A stretch of 64,000 bases of DNA from positions 1,860,001 through 1,924,000 of the forward strand of contig NZ_FNEO01000001.1 in the NCBI RefSeq assembly GCF_900100165.1, in the 5' to 3' direction. The notes under the pieces were generated by a model, which worked only from the letters and a program-made list of their open reading frames with translations, was not told the origin of the DNA and did not search any database. Shown piece after piece: positions 51,169 through 60,347 of the stretch. The position numbers and the translations under genes were made by a program. Source of the DNA: Flavobacterium glycines (lineage in GTDB: Bacteria; Bacteroidota; Bacteroidia; Flavobacteriales; Flavobacteriaceae). Each line of letters starts with the position of its first letter. Within the stretch, counting starts at the first letter, position 1.

Positions 51169-51441
51169 TTAGTTTATAGCTCCTTCTAATTCAGCTCCAG
51201 CTTTAAATTTTACTACGTTTTTAGCAGCGATTTGGATTGTTTTTCCTGTTTGAGGGTTTCTTCCGTCTCTTGCAGCTCTTGAAGAAACTGACCATGATCC
51301 GAAACCTACAAGAGAAACTTTTCCTCCTTTTTTCAAAGTCTCTCCTACATTTCCTAAAAATGACTCTAAAGCTAATTTAGCAGCAGCTTTAGTGATTCCT
51401 GCATCAGCAGCGATAGCATCGATTAATTCTGATTTGTTCAT
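51169..51441 (-). CDS. HU family DNA-binding protein
   Basis: Nucleoid-associated protein of 90 aa that bends DNA as a dimer. Motifs: MNKSELIDAIAADAGITKAA, FLGNVGETLKKGGKVSLVGF and the DNA-binding arm RAARDGRNPQTGKTIQIAAK. It has its own strong promoter and terminator, fitting high expression. Whether it is the only HU or one of several cannot be told here. Confidence 0.97.
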   Translation of the reverse strand: MNKSELIDAIAADAGITKAAAKLALESFLGNVGETLKKGGKVSLVGFGSWSVSSRAARDGRNPQTGKTIQIAAKNVVKFKAGAELEGAIN

Positions 51442-51486
51442 AATAAAAAGTTATTAATTGTTGGTTAAAAATAAATTGTTATACAA

Positions 51487-51516
51487 CAAATTTAGCAGTA
51501 AATACAGACCTCACAA
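51487..51516 (-). promoter_or_regulatory. Promoter of the HU gene
   Basis: On the minus strand TTG (51514-51516), a 19-bp spacer, and TAAATTTG (51487-51494). It lies 46 bp upstream of the ATG and is a near-ideal consensus. Confidence 0.85.
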
Positions 51517-51621
51517 GTGTTTTGACGGATTTTACGTTATTTTGTTAATAACTTGTTTTTTTTGTTCATAACAACGGGGTTTTTAGCTGGTTTTGGGTGG
51601 TTTTTCCCGTTTTTATTGGGG

Positions 51622-52569
51622 TTAAACGGCTTTTGCTTCTTCTGAAAATGAAATTCCGTTGAGTAATTCTGTGGTTGTCATTTTCTTTTTGCCTGGAAAT
51701 TGTAAACTTAATATTTGGATAAAACCATCTTTCACGGCAATTTTTAATTCTTTTTTAGAGCTTATTATTGTACCGGTGGTGTAATTGTGTGCTTCGGAAA
51801 TTACTTTTGACTCATAAATTTTTACGTTCCATTCTTGATTTTTGTCGGTAAAGAAACACCAAGAAGCAGGATAAGGACTCAGACCTCTAATTAGATTATG
51901 AATATCCGAAGATGATTTTGTCCAGTCAATCTTGCAGTTTTCCTTGTTAAGTTTATAAGCTGTCTTTATATCGGCATTTTCTGTTTGGATAGTTGTGTTT
52001 ACTTTTCCTTTTTCCAATAAAGCTAAAGTGTCTATAACGGTGTTGCTGCCTAAGTTCATTAAACGATCGTGAAGTTGTCCTGCATTTTCATTCGGGTCAA
52101 TTTCAGTTTCCGAACTCAAAATCATGGCTCCGGTGTCTATTTTATCGTCAATAAAGAATGTAGTAACTCCTGTTTTAGTTTCTCCGTTGATAATGGCCCA
52201 ATTAATAGGTGCTGCGCCACGGTAATTAGGAAGGAGCGAGGCGTGAAGATTAAATGTTCCAAATTGAGGCATTTCCCAAACTACTTTTGGTAACATTCTA
52301 AAAGCGACTACGATTTGTAGATTTGCATTCAGCGACTTTAATTCGGTAAGGAAAGATTCGTCTTTTAAATTGGTTGGCTGCAATAAATTTAAATTGTTTG
52401 CTAAAGCATATTCTTTTACAGCCGAATATTTTATTTTTTGTCCGCGTCCGGCAGGTTTGTCGGCAGCAGTTATTACACCTACTACTTCGTAATTGTTTTT
52501 TAGTATACTGTCAAGGATTCCTACAGCAAAGTCAGGAGTTCCCATGAATACGATTCGTAATTTTTCCAT
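51622..52569 (-). CDS. fmt: Methionyl-tRNA formyltransferase
   Basis: Formylates initiator Met-tRNA for translation start. 315 aa. IVFMGTPDFAVGILDSILKN opening, the formyl-folate site LHASLLPNYRGAAPINWAII, GVTTFFIDDKIDTGAMILS, and the C-terminal OB-like domain with IRGLSPYPASWCFF and LQFPGKKKMTT. It shares one base with the upstream recQ stop, so the pair is coupled. Confidence 0.97.
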   Translation of the reverse strand: MEKLRIVFMGTPDFAVGILDSILKNNYEVVGVITAADKPAGRGQKIKYSAVKEYALANNLNLLQPTNLKDESFLTELKSLNANLQIVVAFRMLPKVVWEMPQFGTFNLHASLLPNYRGAAPINWAIINGETKTGVTTFFIDDKIDTGAMILSSETEIDPNENAGQLHDRLMNLGSNTVIDTLALLEKGKVNTTIQTENADIKTAYKLNKENCKIDWTKSSSDIHNLIRGLSPYPASWCFFTDKNQEWNVKIYESKVISEAHNYTTGTIISSKKELKIAVKDGFIQILSLQFPGKKKMTTTELLNGISFSEEAKAV

Positions 52570-54464
52570 TATTGTTTTAAGCTATATTTATTGTTTGGTT
52601 TTATTAGAATAATTTCGTTTTCTAATAATTCTTGAAGAGCAAAGATAATATCGTCTGAAGGATTATTAAGCTCTGACTGAATTTCTCTTGAATTTAAATC
52701 GGAGGTTTTTAATAAATGTACTATTTTCTTCGAAATTGAAATCTTGCTTTCTTTCTTTTCTTTTTTGCTAATGCAATAAGAACAAATACCGCAATTATTT
52801 GTTTTCTTTTCTCCAAAATATTCCAGAATTAATTGGCTTTTGCAGCAATCGTCTTTTTTGATGTAGTTTAAAACGGCTTCAAATTGTTCTTTTTTTAATT
52901 TATTTTGGTTTTCAAGGTATTTTGCAATTCGATTAATGGTTCTCTCGTCTTCGCGAATTTCATTAAATAGTAATGTGGTGTCATTGTTTTTAGAATGGTA
53001 GTCAACAATGTCTTTTTCTTTTAGTTTTTCTAAAACAGTTTGTACTTCAGTTTCGGTATGTTTTGATTTTTGAGCAATGAACGGAATGTTTAAACTGATT
53101 TGAGTGTCGTAAATTCCGGGATAAGCTCGTAAAATAGCTAATACAATTTCTTCGTCATTTGGATTCAAACTAATATATCGAATGACTTCTTTAGAAGGGA
53201 TAATGAACTGTAGTGTTATTTTTTCTGAGAATTCCTGCGATAAACTAATAACTCCTTGTCGGTCTAAAAACTGAATGGCATTGTAAGTTTTTAAAACGGG
53301 AAAATTATAACGATGGCAAAATTGATTTAAGTTAAAAGAATATTTTTCGTTAATACCTTCTCCGTAAGCAATCTGAAAATAATTGCACATTTTGATGAAA
53401 ACTTCTTTTAAAAAGCTTTTATCGGGAAGTATGTAAATAAATTGGTTTTCAGTTTGAGCAATATCCGAAGGACTCGTGAGTAAAATTGCAAAAGCTTTTT
53501 CTTCGTTTCGTCCTGCTCTTCCTGCTTCCTGATAATAATTTTCCAGATTTTCAGGCAGATGGATGTGAATTACCGTTTTTACATTGGTTTTGTCAATTCC
53601 CATTCCAAAAGCATTGGTGGCAACCATAACCTGTACGTCTTCCTGCATCCAGAGTTGCATGTTCTTATTCTTTTCTTTTGTGGCTAAACCGCCGTGATAA
53701 AAAGTAGTTTTAAATCCTAAAGAATTTAGTTGAGCAGCCGTGTCGGTGCAGGCTCTTCGGTTTCTGACATATATTATGGAAGGCTGTGGATTTTTCTTTA
53801 AAATTTGCTGAATTCTAAAAAGCTTGTCTTCGATTTCAAAAACCATGTAGGCAATGTTTTTTCTTTCAAATGATTTTTCAAAACACTGCGGGTTTTCAAG
53901 TTCTAATTCCTTAATAATGTCTTCTTTTACCCTTGGTGTTGCAGTCGCTGTAAGGGCCAGAAAAGGGGTTTTAGGAAAATGACTTTTTAAATGAGCTATT
54001 TTTAAATAAGCCGGACGAAAATCATGTCCCCATTGTGAAACACAGTGCGCTTCGTCTATGGCTATTAAATTGATAGGTATGTTTTTAATTCGCTCTAAAA
54101 TCCAATCCGATTGTAAGCGCTCGGGAGATAAATAAAGGAATTTGTAATTTCCATATTGACAATTGTCTAATAAGTCAATTATTTCGTCGGATTTGATGCC
54201 ACCGGTAAGTGCGATGGCTTTGATATTGCGCTTTTGTAAATTAGCAACCTGATCTTTCATTAAAGCAACTAAAGGCGAAATGACTAAGCAGATTCCTTTT
54301 TGCATTAAAGCGGGAATTTGGAAACAAATCGATTTTCCTCCGCCTGTAGGCATCAGTGCAAACGTGTCATGACCGTTTAAAACCGAATCGATAATTTCTT
54401 CCTGAGGTGTTCTAAAACTATCGTGGTTCCAGTATTTTTTTAGAATTTGTAAAGCTTCAGACAT
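52569..54464 (-). CDS. recQ: ATP-dependent DNA helicase, RecQ family
   Basis: 3'-5' DNA helicase in recombination and fork repair. 631 aa. Walker A LMPTGGGKSICFQIPALM, DEAH box LIAIDEAHCVSQWGHDFRPA, motif III LTATATPRVKEDI, motif VI YYQEAGRAGRNEE. The Zn-binding Cys cluster is CCKSQLILEYFGEKKTNNCG followed by ICSYC, then a winged-helix RQC region. It ends without an HRDC domain, so it is a short RecQ. An additional RecQ elsewhere in the genome is likely. Overlaps fmt by one base. Confidence 0.94.
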   Translation of the reverse strand: MSEALQILKKYWNHDSFRTPQEEIIDSVLNGHDTFALMPTGGGKSICFQIPALMQKGICLVISPLVALMKDQVANLQKRNIKAIALTGGIKSDEIIDLLDNCQYGNYKFLYLSPERLQSDWILERIKNIPINLIAIDEAHCVSQWGHDFRPAYLKIAHLKSHFPKTPFLALTATATPRVKEDIIKELELENPQCFEKSFERKNIAYMVFEIEDKLFRIQQILKKNPQPSIIYVRNRRACTDTAAQLNSLGFKTTFYHGGLATKEKNKNMQLWMQEDVQVMVATNAFGMGIDKTNVKTVIHIHLPENLENYYQEAGRAGRNEEKAFAILLTSPSDIAQTENQFIYILPDKSFLKEVFIKMCNYFQIAYGEGINEKYSFNLNQFCHRYNFPVLKTYNAIQFLDRQGVISLSQEFSEKITLQFIIPSKEVIRYISLNPNDEEIVLAILRAYPGIYDTQISLNIPFIAQKSKHTETEVQTVLEKLKEKDIVDYHSKNNDTTLLFNEIREDERTINRIAKYLENQNKLKKEQFEAVLNYIKKDDCCKSQLILEYFGEKKTNNCGICSYCISKKEKKESKISISKKIVHLLKTSDLNSREIQSELNNPSDDIIFALQELLENEIILIKPNNKYSLKQ

Positions 54465-54689
54465 GCAAATAAGGAAATGTTGATTCGTTTTTATGAAGAA
54501 AATGACTGGTTTTTATGCAAAATGTTTTTTTAGAGTTGAAAAAAAACTGAATTTAAAGCAAACTTACTCAAACTAATTTAGAATTTTAAAAATAGAAGCT
54601 GTCAAAATAATGATTTTGCTAAAATTCATATTCGAGAATTCATAATTTAGAATTGAAACCGTATATTTGCTTTTATTTTTAAAGACAAA

Positions 54690-54974
54690 ATGGATAAGAA
54701 AACAGAGGAGTTTTTTGATAGATTAAAAAACGAATTAGAAAAAAGTAATACTTGGCCAGCGATATATTTATTCAAATTTATTGTGCCAACAGATGCTGAA
54801 AAAATTAATCAGGTAGAACTTGCTTTTGATTGTTTAGGGGCTGTTATAAAAACCACTCAATCTAAAACAGGAAAGTTTACCAGTGTTTCGGTTGATGTTC
54901 AAATGGCAAGTCCACAGGCTGTTATAGATAAGTATATCGAAGTTTCTACTATAGAAGGAATTATTTCCTTGTAA
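54690..54974 (+). CDS. DUF493 family protein (YbeD-like)
   Basis: 94 aa. The DUF493/UPF0250 fold: FFDRLKNELEKSNTWPAIYL, FKFIVPTDAEKINQVELAF, SKTGKFTSVSVDVQMASPQA and a C-terminal helix. Probably a small ACT-like regulatory protein; function unknown. It starts the run leading to DUF4290 and murA. Confidence 0.9.
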   Translation: MDKKTEEFFDRLKNELEKSNTWPAIYLFKFIVPTDAEKINQVELAFDCLGAVIKTTQSKTGKFTSVSVDVQMASPQAVIDKYIEVSTIEGIISL

Positions 54975-55034
54975 TTTTAAAAAGAAATAATCTCGTCTTG
55001 CTTTTTTGTTATTAAAGCTCCAAATAAATCAAAT

Positions 55035-55763
55035 ATGAATCAGAAATATATTAAAGAAAATGCGAATGATGTGGTGCATCATTTAGAATACAATGCCGAA
55101 AGATCGCATTTAATTATTCCTGAATATGGGCGTCATTTACAAAAGTTAATTGATCAGGCTACTGCCATTGAAGACCCGGAAGTTAGAAACAAAGCTGCTA
55201 AATATATTATTCAGGTGATGGGGAGCTTGAATCCGCATTTAAGAGATGTGCCTGATTTTCAGCATAAATTATGGGATCAGCTTTTTATAATGTCTGATTT
55301 TAAATTAGATGTAGAATCACCTTATCCTATTCCTTCAAGAGAGGTGTTGCAATTAAAACCGGATGTTTTAAAATATCCGCAAAATTTCCCTAAATACCGT
55401 TATTATGGTAATAATATCAAATACATGATTGATGTTGCAAATAAATGGGAAGAAGGGGAGATGAAAAGTGCTTTGGTAAAGGTAATTGCTAATCACATGA
55501 AGAAATCCTATTTGAGCTGGAATAAAGATACCGTAAAAGATGATGTGATTTTCGAACATCTTTACGAATTATCAGGAGGGAAATTGAATTTATTACAAAG
55601 CACCGAAGAGTTAATAAATACGACTGATTTATTGCGTACGAATAAAAGAATGTCGAATAAAGTTTCTTCTCAGGGTCAGCCTAAAATTCAAAGTAATAAA
55701 AATAATAAAGGACAGGGAAAACAAAAGTCTTTTCAAAAAAATAACAATCAAAAAAATCAATAA
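55035..55763 (+). CDS. DUF4290 domain-containing protein
   Basis: 242 aa. Residues 1-195 form the DUF4290 domain, found mainly in Bacteroidota: ENANDVVHHLEYNAERSHLI, YGRHLQKLIDQATAIEDPE, and VMGSLNPHLRDVPDFQHKLW. The C-terminal ~45 residues are Lys/Asn/Gln-rich and disordered (NNKGQGKQKSFQKNNNQKNQ), typical of nucleic-acid-associated tails. Conserved position just before murA. Function unknown. Confidence 0.9.
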   Translation: MNQKYIKENANDVVHHLEYNAERSHLIIPEYGRHLQKLIDQATAIEDPEVRNKAAKYIIQVMGSLNPHLRDVPDFQHKLWDQLFIMSDFKLDVESPYPIPSREVLQLKPDVLKYPQNFPKYRYYGNNIKYMIDVANKWEEGEMKSALVKVIANHMKKSYLSWNKDTVKDDVIFEHLYELSGGKLNLLQSTEELINTTDLLRTNKRMSNKVSSQGQPKIQSNKNNKGQGKQKSFQKNNNQKNQ

Positions 55764-55765
55764 AG

Positions 55766-55851
55766 TGGCTAAGTAGCTAAGTTACTAAGTAGCTGAGTTT
55801 ATAATCTCAGGAAATCTTAGAACCTTAGAATCTTAGTAACTCAGAAACTCT
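55766..55851. repeat. CTAAG/CTTAG fold-back intergenic repeat
   Basis: Left half GGCTAAGTAGCTAAGTTACT (AAGTnnCT words about every 8 nt), right half CTTAGAACCTTAGAATCTTA then GTAACTCAG, the approximate inverse. It fills the gap before murA and differs in sequence from the CCGCAAAG family but has the same architecture. Confidence 0.65.
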
Positions 55852-55862
55852 AAAAAAAGAAT

Positions 55863-57179
55863 ATGGGAATTTTTAAAATTGAAGGAGGAATCCGTTTAAA
55901 AGGAGAAATAACTCCGCAAGGCGCAAAAAATGAAGCATTACAGATTTTATGTGCTGTACTTTTAACTTCTGAAAAAGTAACAATCAACAATATTCCTGAT
56001 ATTATCGATATTAATAAACTGATTACACTTTTAGGAAATCTTGGAGTTAAAATCGAGAGAAACTCTCCGGGATCAATTACGTTTCAGGCTGATGAAGTAA
56101 ATGTTGATTATCTTGAAACAGAAGCTTTCAAAAAAGAAGGTGGAGCGTTACGAGGTTCTATTATGATTGTAGGACCGCTTTTGGCACGTTTTGGAAAAGG
56201 ATATATTCCAAAACCGGGTGGAGATAAAATTGGAAGAAGAAGATTAGATACTCACTTTGAAGGTTTCATTAATTTAGGAGCTAAATTCCGTTACAACAGA
56301 GAAGATCACTTTTATGGTGTAGAATCTCCGGAAGAAGGTCTTAAAGGAACTGATATGTTGCTTGATGAGGCATCTGTAACAGGAACTGCAAATATTGTAA
56401 TGGCTGCTGTTTTGGCAAAAGGAACTACTACAGTTTACAACGCAGCTTGTGAGCCTTATTTGCAACAATTGTGTAAGATGTTGAACTCTATGGGAGCTAA
56501 AATTACCGGAGTAGGTTCTAACTTATTAACTATTGAAGGGGTTGAGCGTTTAGGTGGTTGCGAGCATAGAATTCTTCCTGATATGATTGAAATTGGAAGC
56601 TGGATTGGTCTTGCTGCAATGACTCGAAGTGAGATTACAATTAAAAATGTAAGCTGGGATAATTTAGGATTAATTCCAAATACTTTCAGAAAATTAGGTA
56701 TTACTTTAGAGCGTCGAGGTGATGATATTTATATTCCAACTCACGAAAATGGATACGAAGTAAAAACAGATATTGATGGTTCAATCTTAACTATTGCCGA
56801 TGCACCTTGGCCAGGATTTACGCCTGATTTATTGAGTATTGTTTTAGTTGTGGCAACACAGGCTAAAGGAGATGTGTTGATTCATCAAAAAATGTTCGAA
56901 AGCCGTTTATTCTTCGTGGATAAATTGATTGATATGGGTGCTAAAATTATGTTGTGTGATCCACACAGAGCTGTTGTTATAGGACATGATTTTAAATCAA
57001 CTCTAAAAGCAACTACGATGTCGTCGCCTGATATTCGTGCTGGAATTTCTTTGTTGATTGCAGCGCTTTCGGCAAAAGGAACAAGCACTATTCAAAACAT
57101 AGAACAAATTGATCGCGGTTATGAGCGTATTGACGAACGATTAAGAGCTATTGGAGCTAAAATAGTTCGTGTAGAATAA
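55863..57179 (+). CDS. murA: UDP-N-acetylglucosamine 1-carboxyvinyltransferase with Asp active site
   Basis: First committed step of peptidoglycan synthesis: transfers enolpyruvate from PEP to UDP-GlcNAc. 438 aa, normal length. GGIRLKGEITPQGAKNEALQ with the Lys-Asn pair, LRGSIMIVGPLLARFGKG, and the catalytic loop IPKPGGDKIGRRRLDTH. The residue that is Cys115 in E. coli (GGC) is Asp121 here (GAT at 56223-56225). Asp at this place is known from Mycobacterium and Chlamydia, supports catalysis, and prevents covalent inactivation by fosfomycin. Other motifs (PDMIEIGSWIGLAAM, DRGYERIDERLRAIGA) are intact. Confidence 0.97.
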   Translation: MGIFKIEGGIRLKGEITPQGAKNEALQILCAVLLTSEKVTINNIPDIIDINKLITLLGNLGVKIERNSPGSITFQADEVNVDYLETEAFKKEGGALRGSIMIVGPLLARFGKGYIPKPGGDKIGRRRLDTHFEGFINLGAKFRYNREDHFYGVESPEEGLKGTDMLLDEASVTGTANIVMAAVLAKGTTTVYNAACEPYLQQLCKMLNSMGAKITGVGSNLLTIEGVERLGGCEHRILPDMIEIGSWIGLAAMTRSEITIKNVSWDNLGLIPNTFRKLGITLERRGDDIYIPTHENGYEVKTDIDGSILTIADAPWPGFTPDLLSIVLVVATQAKGDVLIHQKMFESRLFFVDKLIDMGAKIMLCDPHRAVVIGHDFKSTLKATTMSSPDIRAGISLLIAALSAKGTSTIQNIEQIDRGYERIDERLRAIGAKIVRVE

Positions 57180-57183
57180 AAAT

Positions 57184-58056
57184 ATGAGTAAAGAACAAAA
57201 AGCCGTAGAGGCTACTTACTTTAGTATAATAGGAAATACCTGCTTAGCAATTATAAAAGGCTTAGCAGGTTTTTTTGGCAATTCTTATGCCTTGATTGCT
57301 GATGGAATTGAATCTACAACAGATATTTTCGCGTCATTTTTGGTTTTATTTGGAATTAAGTATTCTAATAGGCCTGCGGATGACAATCATCCTTATGGAC
57401 ATGGTCGTGCTGAGCCTTTAATTACTTTTTTAGTTGTAGGTTTTTTAATCACTTCAGCAACTGTAATTGCTTATGAAAGTATAGCGAATATTCAAGCTCC
57501 ACATGATTTACCTAAATCCTGGACATTATTTGTTTTGGGAGCAATAATTATTTGGAAAGAATATTCTTTTCAGACGGTGATGAAACGAAGTATTGAAACC
57601 AATAGTTCTTCTTTGAAAGCAGATGCCTGGCATCATAGAAGTGATGCTATTACTTCAGTGGCAGCCTTTATAGGGATATCAATTGCTTTGATTTTAGGAA
57701 AGGGTTATGAATCTGCCGACGACTGGGCAGCGCTTTTTGCATCCTGTTTTATTTTTTACAATAGTTATTTGATTTTTCGACCTGCACTTGGTGAAATCAT
57801 GGACGAACATTTGTATGATGATTTAATTGAGCATATAAGAATTGTTGCTGCAACTGTAGAGGGGATTATTGATACCGAAAAATGTTTTATTAGAAAATCA
57901 GGTATGAAATACCACGTCGATTTGCATGCGATTGTAAGTGCAGAGATTTCAGTGAAAGAAGGACATCAGTTGGCACATATTTTAAAAGATACTTTGCGAA
58001 AAGAAATTCCCGAATTAGGACATGTTTTGATTCATATTGAACCAGACGATGAATAA
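57184..58056 (+). CDS. Cation diffusion facilitator family transporter
   Basis: Inner-membrane metal/H+ antiporter of 290 aa with six helices (residues ~12-200) and a cytosolic C-terminal domain. Metal-site motifs: ALIADGIESTTDIFASFLVL (helix 2), DDNHPYGHGRAEPLI, and WHHRSDAITSVAAF (helix 5, HxxxD). The C-terminal domain (~215-290) has VDLHAIVSAEISVKEGHQLA and HVLIHIEPDD. It starts 4 bp after murA and is co-transcribed. Zn/Fe/Mn specificity is not resolved. Confidence 0.94.
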   Translation: MSKEQKAVEATYFSIIGNTCLAIIKGLAGFFGNSYALIADGIESTTDIFASFLVLFGIKYSNRPADDNHPYGHGRAEPLITFLVVGFLITSATVIAYESIANIQAPHDLPKSWTLFVLGAIIIWKEYSFQTVMKRSIETNSSSLKADAWHHRSDAITSVAAFIGISIALILGKGYESADDWAALFASCFIFYNSYLIFRPALGEIMDEHLYDDLIEHIRIVAATVEGIIDTEKCFIRKSGMKYHVDLHAIVSAEISVKEGHQLAHILKDTLRKEIPELGHVLIHIEPDDE

Positions 58057-58073
58057 ATTTTAGTTCAGAAATA

Positions 58074-58113
58074 AAAAAACGAGTCAAATTAAATAAAATT
58101 GACTCGTTTTTTT
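58074..58113. terminator. Bidirectional terminator between CDF and aroQ genes
   Basis: ACGAGTCAA and TTGACTCGT stem (9 bp) with A and T runs on either side. Confidence 0.9.
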
Positions 58114-58129
58114 ATGTTCTGAATATAGA

Positions 58130-58543
58130 TTACAGAAAAGATTGTATGGCTAAATCGTAGCTTTTTAATCCAAAACCTAAAACAACTCCTTTTGCATTTC
58201 CTGAAATATAAGATTGGTGTCTGAAGCTTTCTCTGGAAAAAGTGTTTGAAATATGAACTTCTACAACCGGAGTGGTGATTCCTTTAACAGCATCGCCAAT
58301 TCCAACAGAAGTATGGGTGTAAGCACCGGCATTCAATATGATTCCGTCATAAGTAAAACCGAATTCCTGAATTTTGTCGATTAATTCACCTTCAATATTA
58401 CTTTGGTAATAATTGAATTCTATTGTTGGAAATTTCTTTTTTAATTCTTCGAAATATTCTTCAAATGTAAGGCTTCCGTAAATTTCAGGTTCGCGTTTTC
58501 CTAATAAGTTCAGGTTAGGACCGTTTATAATGCTAATTTTCAT
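58130..58543 (-). CDS. aroQ: Type II 3-dehydroquinate dehydratase
   Basis: Third step of the shikimate pathway, a small dodecameric enzyme. 137 aa. ISIINGPNLNLLGKREPEIY carries the catalytic Tyr and Arg; then SNIEGELIDKIQEFGF, ILNAGAYTHTSVGIGDAV and VEVHISNTFSRESFRHQSYI with the catalytic His. No aro neighbours. Confidence 0.97.
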   Translation of the reverse strand: MKISIINGPNLNLLGKREPEIYGSLTFEEYFEELKKKFPTIEFNYYQSNIEGELIDKIQEFGFTYDGIILNAGAYTHTSVGIGDAVKGITTPVVEVHISNTFSRESFRHQSYISGNAKGVVLGFGLKSYDLAIQSFL

Positions 58544-58660
58544 ATATGTAAAAGTTGTTTTTTTGCGGTCATATATGTTATCGCCTTTTGTTTAATGGTG
58601 TTTGTTTGCAACAAACTTGTTGTTGTTGGCGATTTCATTTTTTATGTTTTTGTAAAAATA

Positions 58661-58699
58661 AAAAAACTGTCTCGTTAAAAAAATAACGAGACAGTTTTT
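58661..58699. terminator. Terminator downstream of the 184-aa beta-barrel gene
   Basis: ACTGTCTCGTTA and TAACGAGACAGT (12-bp perfect stem) with A/T flanks, 20 bp past the stop of the beta-barrel gene. Confidence 0.9.
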
Positions 58700-58718
58700 A
58701 TTCTATTTTCTAAGTTTT

Positions 58719-59273
58719 TTAGAACATAATTCCTGCTGATACCTGAAATGTTGAATTTTTAATATCTGCATTTTTAGAGGCTTCTGTTAATCCAAGACCA
58801 TATCGGGCTTGAATAAATAAGCTCTTAGTGATATTTAATCCTAAACCACCAACTGCTGCGAATTCAAAAGTATTTGAATCTTCAAAGTCAACATTCTTTC
58901 TTTCGCTTAGTAAAAAGGATGCCTGAGGACCAAGTTCCAAACTTAAACTTTTGCTTAAATAAATTTTAGCTAAAACTGGAATTGATAAGTAACCCAATTC
59001 ATTTTTGAACTCTTCTACTGCATTTTTATAAGTTGCACCCTGAGTAGAATATAAAAGTTCCGGCTGGATTGCAAAGCGATCGATTAATTTAACCTCTGCA
59101 ACTAAACCTGCATGGTAGTTTGTGATTGCTTCTTTCTCTGTAAAGTTAGGTACTTCATCCCCGTTTTGATTAGCAAAGTTAACTCCTCCTTTAATACCAA
59201 AACGAATAGATTGTGCTTGTATTACAGTAGTAATGCTAAAAAGCATAATTGCTGCTAAGATTGATTTTTTCAT
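58719..59273 (-). CDS. Outer-membrane beta-barrel protein (PorT-like)
   Basis: 184 aa. Signal peptide MKKSILAAIMLFSITTVIQA. A small eight-strand-type barrel of the porin family PF13568: SIRFGIKGGVNFANQNGDEV, YHAGLVAEVKLIDRFAIQPE, LLYSTQGATYK, and final aromatic FQVSAGIMF. Related in plan to the four barrel genes downstream but transcribed the other way. Function unknown. Confidence 0.88.
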   Translation of the reverse strand: MKKSILAAIMLFSITTVIQAQSIRFGIKGGVNFANQNGDEVPNFTEKEAITNYHAGLVAEVKLIDRFAIQPELLYSTQGATYKNAVEEFKNELGYLSIPVLAKIYLSKSLSLELGPQASFLLSERKNVDFEDSNTFEFAAVGGLGLNITKSLFIQARYGLGLTEASKNADIKNSTFQVSAGIMF

Positions 59274-59586
59274 AATTTATTAATTAAGATTTGAGACTGT
59301 AAATATAAAACAGTTGAAGAATGAATTTATTGTGTTTTTGAATAAATTCATTTAAAGTTTGTGATTTTTTATGTAGTCTAAAACTTTCAAAATATAAAAA
59401 TAGCTATTTTTTGAAAATATCACTAAATTTAGTGATGTGATCTGTTTTAATTAATTGATAATAAGGTTTTTGTGTTTTGTTTTTTCGTTTATAATGAACA
59501 GTTTTTTATTTAGATTTTAACATAAATTTTAGGTTTGTATTCTGAAAATTGTAAGTTTGTTCTCGAATTTTAACAAATATAAAAAA
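59274..59586. other. Divergent intergenic region between beta-barrel genes
   Basis: 313 bp, very AT-rich. It contains TAGGTTTG (59530) and TAAGTTTG (59552) as candidate -7 elements for the plus-strand gene; neither has a well-spaced TTG. Nothing else seen. Confidence 0.4.
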
Positions 59587-60168
59587 ATGAAAAAAATTAT
59601 TTTATCAGTTGTGGCTGTGTTTGCATTTGGTATAACTAATGCTCAATTAAGAGAAAAAGGAGAAATTGAAATTGTTCCACAAATAGGTGTTATTTCTGCT
59701 AATTATTATGGTGGAGAATCTGGCTCTGGAAATTCTCCTGTGACTTCGGCAAGTTTTGGTGTTGGTAGTAATTATTTTTTTAATGATAGATGGAGTTTGC
59801 TTTCTGGGTTGATTTATCAACCTATGGGAACTGAATTTTCAGGGATTAAAGATGAATTAAAATATATAACGATACCTGTTAATGCAAGCTGGCATTTTGG
59901 AAGTACAAGAAAATGGAATTTAAATTTTGGTCCAAGTATTGGTTTTTTAACTTCTGCAAAATCTAGTGAAGGTGTTGATTTTAAAGAAGCTATTAATTCG
60001 ACTCAAATTGGTTTGAATATAGGTATTGGTTATAAAATTGAAATATCAGATAATTTTAGTCTTTTGATAGATTATCAAAGTCTTACAGGATTGACAGAAA
60101 CAGCTAAAGACTATTCTTTTAAAAATACTGCAGGAACATTTAATTTGGGAGGTGTTATAAAATTATAA
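59587..60168 (+). CDS. Outer-membrane beta-barrel protein
   Basis: 193 aa from ATG 59587, where the signal peptide MKKIILSVVAVFAFGITNA begins; an in-frame TTG 30 bp earlier is not used. Beta-rich body: IVPQIGVISANYYGGESGSG, RWSLLSGLIYQPMGTEFSGI, WHFGSTRKWNLNFGPSIGFL, and terminal FNLGGVIKL. First of four signal-peptide-sharing barrel genes on this strand. Confidence 0.86.
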   Translation: MKKIILSVVAVFAFGITNAQLREKGEIEIVPQIGVISANYYGGESGSGNSPVTSASFGVGSNYFFNDRWSLLSGLIYQPMGTEFSGIKDELKYITIPVNASWHFGSTRKWNLNFGPSIGFLTSAKSSEGVDFKEAINSTQIGLNIGIGYKIEISDNFSLLIDYQSLTGLTETAKDYSFKNTAGTFNLGGVIKL

Positions 60169-60347
60169 TATTAATTTTAAAAGACTATTTTAAAAATAGC
60201 TTTTTTGTTATAATTAAAGTATTGAAAATGTAGTGATTGTAAGAAAAAACAATGTTAGTTTTTAGATTTTTTTTATAGTTTTAATAAAAGAATAAATTTA
60301 ATGGCATTGAATGTTTTTTTGCACTCAAATTAAAAAAAAATAAAAAA

